Shown here in pieces: positions 1-4,468 of a DNA stretch of 6,315 bases. The DNA comes from Chlamydiota bacterium. GTDB taxonomy: Bacteria; Chlamydiota; Chlamydiia; Chlamydiales; Rhabdochlamydiaceae. Every line of letters begins with the position of its first letter. Positions within the stretch are counted from its first letter, which is position 1. Under the pieces are notes generated by a model that searched no databases, was not told where the DNA came from, and saw only the letters and a program-made list of their open reading frames with translations. The position numbers were made by a program, and so were the translations under genes. The stretch is from positions 1-6,315 of the forward strand of contig JAAKFC010000093.1 in assembly GCA_011065225.1 (NCBI GenBank), read 5' to 3'.

Positions 1-146
1 CTGGAGATGAGAGCCTCAATCTTCCATCTCTTTCTGAGCAAAATTGCATTGATGGCAAAACCACCGTGCATATCTGTCGAGGGACACATTGTGAGGCCCC
101 CATGACCGACATGGATCAGATTCTTGAGGCCATCGAAAATTTATAA
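1..146 (+). CDS. C-terminal fragment of a DUF255/YyaL-like thioredoxin-domain protein (partial)
   Basis: Only the last 47 codons are present, read in the frame beginning at base 3 and ending with TAA at 144-146; the start lies left of the window. The tail contains TVHICRGTHCEAPMTD followed by a short helix (QILEAIENL). From memory of the family, the pattern 'x-A-Y/H-V/I-C-x-x-x-x-C-x-x-P-x-T-D' followed by a short Leu-rich helix is typical of the very end of DUF255 proteins (YyaL / spermatogenesis-associated protein 20 type), which are roughly 600-700 residues with an N-terminal thioredoxin-like domain and a C-terminal six-hairpin glycosidase-like fold. Their biochemical role is poorly defined. 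Two Cys residues are visible here. G+C content is moderate, like the kinase and permease genes and unlike the gene that follows. The assignment rests on a short tail, so another family is possible. Confidence 0.6.
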   Translation, partial: GDESLNLPSLSEQNCIDGKTTVHICRGTHCEAPMTDMDQILEAIENL

Positions 147-195
147 GAACTTAAGTCGCTTATATTCAATAGTTTAATGTTTTTATAATAAAGTC

Positions 196-224
196 TTGAC
201 ATTTAATAATAATTTTATTATTAT
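196..224 (+). promoter_or_regulatory. Sigma70-type promoter for the A+T-rich orphan gene
   Basis: A perfect -35 box TTGACA (196-201) is followed after exactly 17 nt by TATTAT (219-224), five of six matches to the -10 consensus. The downstream gene starts at 258. The -10 lies inside a TTA repeat, so near-identical TATTAT registers exist at 216-221 and 222-227, but only the one at 219 has optimal spacing. This is the best promoter in the window. Confidence 0.7.
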
Positions 225-232
225 TATTATTA
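215..232. repeat. (TTA)6 trinucleotide microsatellite in a promoter
   Basis: Six perfect tandem TTA units overlap the predicted -10 hexamer and extend into the predicted 5' untranslated region of the gene at 258. Such tracts can change length by replication slippage. Because the optimally spaced -10 lies at the left edge of the tract, added units would mostly lengthen the start region or offer extra -10 registers rather than change the 17-nt spacer. Confidence 0.8.
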
Positions 233-246
233 TAACATTAAATCGT

Positions 247-251
247 GGAGG
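247..251 (+). promoter_or_regulatory. Shine-Dalgarno GGAGG for the gene at 258
   Basis: GGAGG lies 6 nt upstream of ATG 258-260. This strong site fixes the start and shows the A+T-rich frame is a genuine translated gene rather than a chance open frame. Confidence 0.8.
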
Positions 252-257
252 TTAATA

Positions 258-1010
258 ATGAGTATTGTAAGTTTAAATAATAATTCACATGTTGATGTGA
301 ATAATAATGTAGATAGTGTTTTAATTGCAAAAAAATTGAATAATTTAATTGAACAAATTGAAAAAACAAAAGAACAATCTGCAAAAATGTTAAGGATCTT
401 CTTTTATGCTAGAAAAGGCATTAATCAAGAATTAAAAGTTATTAATCAAAATTTTAATAATAAAAAACGTTTTTTTGAATTTATCCCTTTTAAATCTGTT
501 TTAGAAGTAATTTTCCCTATTAAACCTTTTCCAAAAATAATAGGAGAAGTAATAGATGAATATTCTATGAGCAAGAATACTCTTTATTTATTTAGGAGTA
601 ATTCGGAAATAGAAGAAATAGAAGAAATAAAGAAATATATTTTAAAGTATGCTGAAAATAAAGAAAACTTGGAAAAGTTAATAGATGATTTCAATGAAGA
701 ATTAGATAATAAACAATCGTTGTCATGTGTTATCCCAGAAGTAGGTAAACATTTCATTCTAGGAGAAGGTGGAGAATTTAAAAACCTGTATAACGCATTT
801 CAGAATACATATGCACGACTTAATCTAACAAAGGACGTTTTAAAAAAAGATATGAAGACTCTATTAGAAGTAACTATTTTTAATATCATTAAGCTTGAAA
901 AGGATATAAAAAATAGATTTAAAGAAATACTTCCTGCAGGTATGTCGCATGACTCGATTGTGTTAGGTGAAGGTAAGTGGTATCACACTCTAAAGAATTT
1001 AAATTCCTAG
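258..1010 (+). CDS. A+T-rich orphan protein, 250 aa, unknown function
   Basis: I do not recognise this protein. It is rich in Asn, Lys, Ile, Glu and Leu, begins with an Asn-rich stretch (NNNSHVDVNNNVDS, residues 8-21), and is probably mostly helical. Residues about 23-65 and 118-150 are charged, heptad-like helices that could form coiled coils; residues about 71-100 form a more hydrophobic, Phe/Pro/Ile-rich segment (RFFEFIPFKSVLEVIFPIKP and onward); residues 185-225 are another long Leu/Lys/Glu helix. There is no N-terminal signal peptide, no clear membrane span and no known catalytic motif. It has its own strong promoter and GGAGG site. Base composition is strikingly low in G+C (about a quarter to 30% by eye) compared with all flanking genes, which suggests recent horizontal origin or a fast-evolving lineage-specific gene. 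The TAG stop overlaps the left end of the palindrome at 1009-1169. A secreted effector, toxin-like or mobile-element cargo role is possible, but nothing in the sequence proves it. Confidence 0.8.
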   Translation: MSIVSLNNNSHVDVNNNVDSVLIAKKLNNLIEQIEKTKEQSAKMLRIFFYARKGINQELKVINQNFNNKKRFFEFIPFKSVLEVIFPIKPFPKIIGEVIDEYSMSKNTLYLFRSNSEIEEIEEIKKYILKYAENKENLEKLIDDFNEELDNKQSLSCVIPEVGKHFILGEGGEFKNLYNAFQNTYARLNLTKDVLKKDMKTLLEVTIFNIIKLEKDIKNRFKEILPAGMSHDSIVLGEGKWYHTLKNLNS

Positions 1011-1169
1011 AACCTATCCAACTAAAATCTCTGGAGCTTTCTTCGAGAATGCACCCATCTTTATCAGTCATTCACTTGGCAATATAATTTATATTGCCTT
1101 CATTCATGATTGATAAATCTGAGTACATTCTCTTTGAGTTCTCTCAGAGATTTTAGTTGGATAGGTTCT
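1009..1169. mobile_element. MITE-like 161-bp palindromic element
   Basis: The outer 25 bp (1009-1033, beginning AGAACCTATCC) are the perfect reverse complement of 1145-1169. The middle arms still pair imperfectly: AGAATG pairs with CATTCT, and TATCAGTCAT is 9/10 complementary to the opposite arm. The centre is a perfect 21-bp palindrome at 1078-1098 with 10-bp arms around T1088. The arms are 79 and 81 nt, so almost the whole element folds into one long hairpin. This is the architecture of a miniature inverted-repeat transposable element, probably mobilised in trans by a transposase with matching ends. No transposase is encoded here and no clear target-site duplication is visible (left flank CCT, right flank GAG). 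It could also act as a strong RNA hairpin ending or insulating transcription of the upstream gene, although no U-tract follows. Confidence 0.72.
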
Positions 1170-1193
1170 GAGTTTTCATGAAAATTCGTCTTG

Positions 1194-1244
1194 ATATCAA
1201 ATGAATTTGTTGGTAACTTTTTACTATAAATTCGAATTTGATAT
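1194..1244 (+). promoter_or_regulatory. Inverted repeat covering the protease-homologue start codon
   Basis: ATATCAAAT (1194-1202) pairs perfectly with ATTTGATAT (1236-1244), and the adjoining GAATTT (1203-1208) pairs with AAATTC (1228-1233) across a 2-nt bulge (1234-1235), leaving a 19-nt loop. In RNA this hairpin would bury the AUG at 1243-1245; in DNA it could be a repressor operator. The region also lacks a clear Shine-Dalgarno sequence. The functional role is inferred. Confidence 0.45.
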
Positions 1245-2250
1245 GAAAAAGCTATTTTTAATTCTTTATCTGTCCTTTCCATTTCCATTTTTTTCCTATG
1301 GGAATGAAGAAACTCCTAAATCGGAAACAGCTCCTTCTGAAGAAAATCATTCCGAAGAAATAGCTCTATTAGAACCAAACCTTCTTTCTCAACAACCAAT
1401 TTCTCCAGAAGAAATAGATCTATCTTCTCCCATATTTACCCCGCATCGAAAAAGCTCTTTTCTTACTGTGGGTTTAGCGATTCTAGTTCCTGGACTTGGG
1501 CATGCCTATTTGGGAGATTATAAAACTGCGAGTGGTCTTTTGGGTAGTTCAGGTCTGCTCGTAGGTTTGAGTTCTTCAAAAAAAATCAGTGATGCTTTTC
1601 GTAGTACAAATATGATCACAATACAAAATACTTGGTTTTACAATATCTATGCGGCTTACCGGGATGTTCGAATTTACAATAATGAAGAAGGCTATTCCTA
1701 TAAAATGCCTACGAATAGCTTTACCGATTTGGCAAGAGCCCCTTTTCAGTGGAGTGTGATAAAAAAACCAGAAGTTTGGGGAGGTTTTTTAGGAGCTCTA
1801 TCCTTGGGAATAGGCCTCAGTTATTTTCTTTCTTCTGATGAGACAGAAGTTCATGCCAGTAGTTCTTCAAAAAAGATGTTTCCTCTTCTTGCTTTTCCTG
1901 TTGGAATTGGAGAAGAGTCTTTTTTCCGAGGCTATTTGCAATCGCATCTTTCTGAAACATTGACTCCGTGGGGAGGAATTATCCTCTCTTCTTTAGCATT
2001 TGGCGCAGTGCATCTTCCCAATGCTATTTTATTGGAGCCCAAAGCAAAACGACAATATTATTCATTTGGTATCCCATTCATCACGTCTTTTGGTGTCTAC
2101 TTTGGATGGCTTACCTATAAAAATTGTTCTCTTAAAGAAAGCGTTGCACTTCATTCTTGGTACGATTTTGCACTATTTGCAATCAGTTATTCTGTGACTC
2201 AATCTGCTGCAATAGGAAAGCCGAGCTTTGCCATTTCGATTCCTTTTTAG
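1243..2250 (+). CDS. CPBP (CAAX/Abi) family intramembrane metalloprotease homologue with signal peptide
   Basis: This is a predicted membrane-embedded glutamic-type metalloprotease of the CPBP family (Rce1/Abi-related). Starting at ATG 1243 gives 335 aa with a convincing signal peptide (MKKLFLILYLSFPFPFFSYG); the upstream in-frame ATG at 1201 would add 14 residues before this signal, so I prefer 1243. A Ser/Glu/Pro-rich linker (21-70) precedes a hydrophobic segment with PGLGHAYLGDYKTA (83-96), reminiscent of DUF5683/TM2-like glycine-rich turns. The CPBP core follows: motif 1 EESFFRG (E224, E225, R229), motif 2 FGAVH (F253, H257) and motif 3 HSWYD (H304, D308). All expected metal-binding and catalytic positions are present, so activity is plausible. 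Several membrane spans lie between residues 73 and 325. The substrate is unknown; family members process prenylated proteins or peptides or confer bacteriocin immunity. No obvious Shine-Dalgarno site precedes either start, and an inverted repeat overlaps the start. Confidence 0.85.
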   Translation: MKKLFLILYLSFPFPFFSYGNEETPKSETAPSEENHSEEIALLEPNLLSQQPISPEEIDLSSPIFTPHRKSSFLTVGLAILVPGLGHAYLGDYKTASGLLGSSGLLVGLSSSKKISDAFRSTNMITIQNTWFYNIYAAYRDVRIYNNEEGYSYKMPTNSFTDLARAPFQWSVIKKPEVWGGFLGALSLGIGLSYFLSSDETEVHASSSSKKMFPLLAFPVGIGEESFFRGYLQSHLSETLTPWGGIILSSLAFGAVHLPNAILLEPKAKRQYYSFGIPFITSFGVYFGWLTYKNCSLKESVALHSWYDFALFAISYSVTQSAAIGKPSFAISIPF

Positions 2251-2271
2251 TCTATTTTCTTGAGAAAAAAA

Positions 2272-2301
2272 TTGTGAAAGTTCACCATCAATTTCAATAA
2301 T
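2272..2301 (+). promoter_or_regulatory. Possible promoter for the kinase-like gene
   Basis: TTGTGA (2272-2277, four of six matches) and AATAAT (2296-2301, five of six matches) are separated by 18 nt in the 68-nt gap between the protease homologue and the kinase-like gene. The -10 box ends only 17 nt before the start codon at 2319, so the leader would be very short. Read-through from the upstream gene is an equal alternative. Confidence 0.35.
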
Positions 2302-2307
2302 TTTAGT

Positions 2308-2312
2308 AGGAG
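2308..2312 (+). promoter_or_regulatory. Shine-Dalgarno AGGAG that decides the kinase-like start
   Basis: AGGAG directly abuts the ATG at 2313 (zero spacing) but lies 6 nt before the in-frame ATG at 2319. Optimal spacing therefore favours 2319, making the protein two residues shorter than the longest frame. Confidence 0.7.
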
Positions 2313-2318
2313 ATGGCC

Positions 2319-4118
2319 ATGTCAACGCAAGAACTTCAAACTCAATTTCTTGGAGATTATGAGATAATCAAAGAGATCGGACAAGGGATGATGGGAAAGG
2401 TTTTTCTAGCCCAGCATCGCTATTTAAAAAAACCTCATATCTTAAAAGTTCTCCCTGAAGAATTGGCCCAAAATCCTAATTTCATCCAGCGTTTTGAAAA
2501 AGAAGTGGCCCTTTTGGGAACTCTCGACCATCCAAACATCTTAAAATTGCAGAATGTCTCTTCTGATGGAAATACGTTCTTTTTGGTCTCAGATTGTCTT
2601 GTGAATGAAAAAGGGGAGGCAATGACTCTCACACGTTATCTAGAGGAGAAAAAACAGCTTTCAGAAAAAGAAATCTATCAGATTGCTAAACAGGTTGCCG
2701 CTGCACTGGATTATGCCCATCAAAAAAACATCGGGGATGAGCCCTTAGCGCATAGAGGCCTCAAATTCAATAATATCGTCCTGAAAGATGAGAATGGAAA
2801 GCTGGAAGTGAAAATCAGCGATTTTGGCCTTTCTCGCATTGTGGGGATTGGAGCTGTTCTTTCTCGCAGTTATCGGATTCTATGGGAGATGATGGCTTTT
2901 GAAGCGGGATTTAAAGAAGGAGATACTGCGCTTGATCTTTATGGAGAAGGAGAAGGAAATATCGAAAAGCTTCATGATTCTTTTTATCAATACTATGCTT
3001 TTTTAGCTCCGGAGCAAAAAGGAAAAATCCCTTCAAATCGCGATGCAGATGCCAAAGCCGATATCTATTCTTTTGGTATCATGCTCTATCGTTTGCTTGT
3101 AGGGCAATTTCCGGAAGGATTTTTCCCTATGCCTTCAGAATGCAATCTCGAATTGAAAAGAGATTGGGACGTTATCATCAAAGGATGTCTCAATATCGAT
3201 CCGGAAAAAAGACCTCTGCTTTTGTCAGAAATTTTGGAAGAGATAAAGCCAGTAGAGCGGGGACTACGTCCCAAACTCGAGCCGCAAGAAATCGCAAGAC
3301 CGGAATATGAACCAGATCCCGCTGCGGTTTTTCAGATAGATAAAACGGTTGCCATCTATACGCCCAAAAAAACCGAGCCAAAGGAGATAGAGCCTCTTTT
3401 GACGGAAATGATTGTGATCGAAGGAGGCACATTTCTTCGTGGAAGCAATAATGGCGCGCGAGATGAAATGCCGCGGCATGCAGTACATCTACCTTCTTTT
3501 GCAATCGATAACCATCCTGTGATGAATGAACAATTTGTTCGATTTTTATTGGCTATGGGTGGGGAAAAGGATGCAAATAATAATGACATCATCCGCCTTA
3601 GAGATTCTCGCATTCGAAAAAATGGAGGAAAACTCATCATCGAATCGGGCTATAACAAGCATCCTGTTGTGGGTGTGAGTTGGTATGGAGCAATGGCCTA
3701 TGCCAAATGGGTGGGGAAACGCTTGCCTACAGAAACAGAATGGGAAATAGCTGCTTACGGAGGAATGGAAGGAGCACAATACCCAACAGGAGATGATATA
3801 GAGCGCTCAGGAGCCAATTTCTTTAACTCGGATACTACTTCTGTGATGAGTTATCCCCCGAATGAGTATGGCTTCTATGATATGGCTGGAAACGTCTATG
3901 AATGGTGTCTCGATTGGTATGGATATCACTACTACGAAACTTCTATGCAAGAACCTGAAAATCCAAAAGGTCCCGCCCAGGGGGTTTATCGAGCCTTGAG
4001 AGGGGGCTGTTGGAAAAGTCTCAAAGAGGATATGCGCTGCTCGCATCGCCATCGCAACAATCCAGGCATCATGAACGGCACCTACGGTTTCCGCTGCGCA
4101 GCAGACGTAACCGTTTGA
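2319..4118 (+). CDS. Kinase-like (HRG variant) protein fused to a formylglycine-generating-enzyme-like domain
   Basis: A 599-aa protein, counted from ATG 2319, without membrane spans or signal peptide, so cytosolic or exported by a specialised secretion system. Residues about 14-305 form a Hanks-type Ser/Thr kinase fold: glycine loop GQGMMGKV (G21, G23, G26), ATP-anchoring K43 in HILKVL, helix-C Glu in FEKEV, catalytic loop HRGLKFNN (145-152), DFG (168-170), APE (230-232), DIYSFG (D248) and R298. The normally invariant catalytic Asp of HRD is Gly147, and DFG-to-APE spans about 60 residues rather than the usual 20-30. A Pro/Glu-rich linker (305-360) leads to an FGE-sulfatase/SUMF1-like domain (362-597) with MIVIEGGTFLRGS, HPVVGVSW, RLPTETEWE, GNVYEW, LRGGCW and GFRCA. 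By alignment to the human SUMF1 active-site segment, the two catalytic Cys positions are occupied by Ser567 and Met572. Kinase-FGE fusions are known in bacteria, including chlamydiae and planctomycetes. Here both domains may work mainly in binding or signalling. Confidence 0.9.
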   Translation: MSTQELQTQFLGDYEIIKEIGQGMMGKVFLAQHRYLKKPHILKVLPEELAQNPNFIQRFEKEVALLGTLDHPNILKLQNVSSDGNTFFLVSDCLVNEKGEAMTLTRYLEEKKQLSEKEIYQIAKQVAAALDYAHQKNIGDEPLAHRGLKFNNIVLKDENGKLEVKISDFGLSRIVGIGAVLSRSYRILWEMMAFEAGFKEGDTALDLYGEGEGNIEKLHDSFYQYYAFLAPEQKGKIPSNRDADAKADIYSFGIMLYRLLVGQFPEGFFPMPSECNLELKRDWDVIIKGCLNIDPEKRPLLLSEILEEIKPVERGLRPKLEPQEIARPEYEPDPAAVFQIDKTVAIYTPKKTEPKEIEPLLTEMIVIEGGTFLRGSNNGARDEMPRHAVHLPSFAIDNHPVMNEQFVRFLLAMGGEKDANNNDIIRLRDSRIRKNGGKLIIESGYNKHPVVGVSWYGAMAYAKWVGKRLPTETEWEIAAYGGMEGAQYPTGDDIERSGANFFNSDTTSVMSYPPNEYGFYDMAGNVYEWCLDWYGYHYYETSMQEPENPKGPAQGVYRALRGGCWKSLKEDMRCSHRHRNNPGIMNGTYGFRCAADVTV

Positions 4119-4148
4119 TTAATATTTAGGAGGCATATTTTTTGTGAG

Positions 4149-4209
4149 GGACCTCCATAGCAAGCAGCACGGCAACGAAGTTTGCTGCGCCGAAAACCTA
4201 TGGAGGTCC
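4149..4209. repeat. Intergenic 12-bp perfect stem-loop
   Basis: GGACCTCCATAG (4149-4160) is the perfect reverse complement of CTATGGAGGTCC (4198-4209). The 37-nt loop holds a nested 6-bp stem, GCAGCA (4164-4169) with TGCTGC (4183-4188), so an RNA would form a two-tier hairpin. It lies 30 nt after the kinase-like gene stop and 68 nt before the next start. No U-tract follows on the + strand and no T-run on the opposite strand, so it is not a textbook intrinsic terminator. It could be a REP-like repeat, a small element remnant, a processing site or a factor-assisted terminator. Confidence 0.65.
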
Positions 4210-4266
4210 ACTCTAAGAATTTCACTTTTCAATTTTCCCTGTAGATGATAAAGTATCGCCTCATTT

Positions 4267-4271
4267 GGAGG
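4267..4271 (+). promoter_or_regulatory. Shine-Dalgarno GGAGG for the small exported protein
   Basis: GGAGG lies 6 nt before ATG 4278-4280 and selects this start over the upstream in-frame ATG at 4245, which has no such site. The resulting N-terminus is a clean signal peptide. Confidence 0.75.
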
Positions 4272-4277
4272 TGGTTG

Positions 4278-4454
4278 ATGAAAAGGATTCTTCTTCTCAT
4301 TTCATTTTTGTTCGCACCTATTTTTGCAGGTCCTGCTGAGCCAAAGGCCGATTCTGAGGAAATGTGGTGGTGTGCATCTTGTGGACTTGCTTATCCGGCA
4401 TCCCACAAATTTTGCTTAAATAAGGATTGTCCCTTGTTTCGCAAAAAGAAATAA
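4278..4454 (+). CDS. Small exported four-cysteine (zinc-ribbon-like) protein, 58 aa
   Basis: The protein starts at ATG 4278 after a well-placed GGAGG. Residues 1-17 (MKRILLLISFLFAPIFA) form a Sec-type signal peptide with likely cleavage after Ala17. The mature part, about 40 residues, is acidic and then Cys-rich: C32-x2-C35, a 10-residue gap, then C46-x4-C51, ending in a basic FRKKK tail. The arrangement resembles a zinc ribbon (rubredoxin-like knuckles), but in an exported protein the Cys residues could instead form disulfides. I recognise no named family. It sits 14 nt upstream of the permease gene, so it is probably co-transcribed, and translation may be coupled because the permease has no strong ribosome-binding site. 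An accessory or envelope role beside the transporter is possible but unproven. Confidence 0.75.
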   Translation: MKRILLLISFLFAPIFAGPAEPKADSEEMWWCASCGLAYPASHKFCLNKDCPLFRKKK

Positions 4455-4468
4455 TCTAGAAATGGGGC

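Noticed and set aside
142..164. TATAAG/CTTATA hairpin just after the first gene as a terminator.
   Set aside because: Only six A/T-rich pairs with an 11-nt loop, and the nearest T-run (180-184) is not adjacent.
231..236. TATAAC as an alternative -10 box for the orphan gene.
   Set aside because: It would be 29 nt from the perfect -35 box; the TATTAT at 219 has ideal spacing.
1100..1288. Reverse-strand 62-residue frame through the right arm of the palindrome, ending in LKSLRELKENVLRFINHE, faintly like the C-terminus of an IS630-type transposase.
   Set aside because: No ribosome-binding site, it overlaps the start of the protease homologue, and most of it derives from the inverted-repeat arm. 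The resemblance is too short to call a transposase remnant.
2435..4052. Several reverse-strand open frames inside the kinase-like gene.
   Set aside because: All lie opposite a well-supported conserved two-domain coding sequence and have no family motifs or ribosome-binding sites.
4144..4248. Short GTG-started frame of 34 codons after TAGGAGG.
   Set aside because: Spacing from the Shine-Dalgarno-like sequence is 10 nt, the peptide has no recognisable feature, and it runs straight through the perfect stem-loop, so the structure explains the sequence better.
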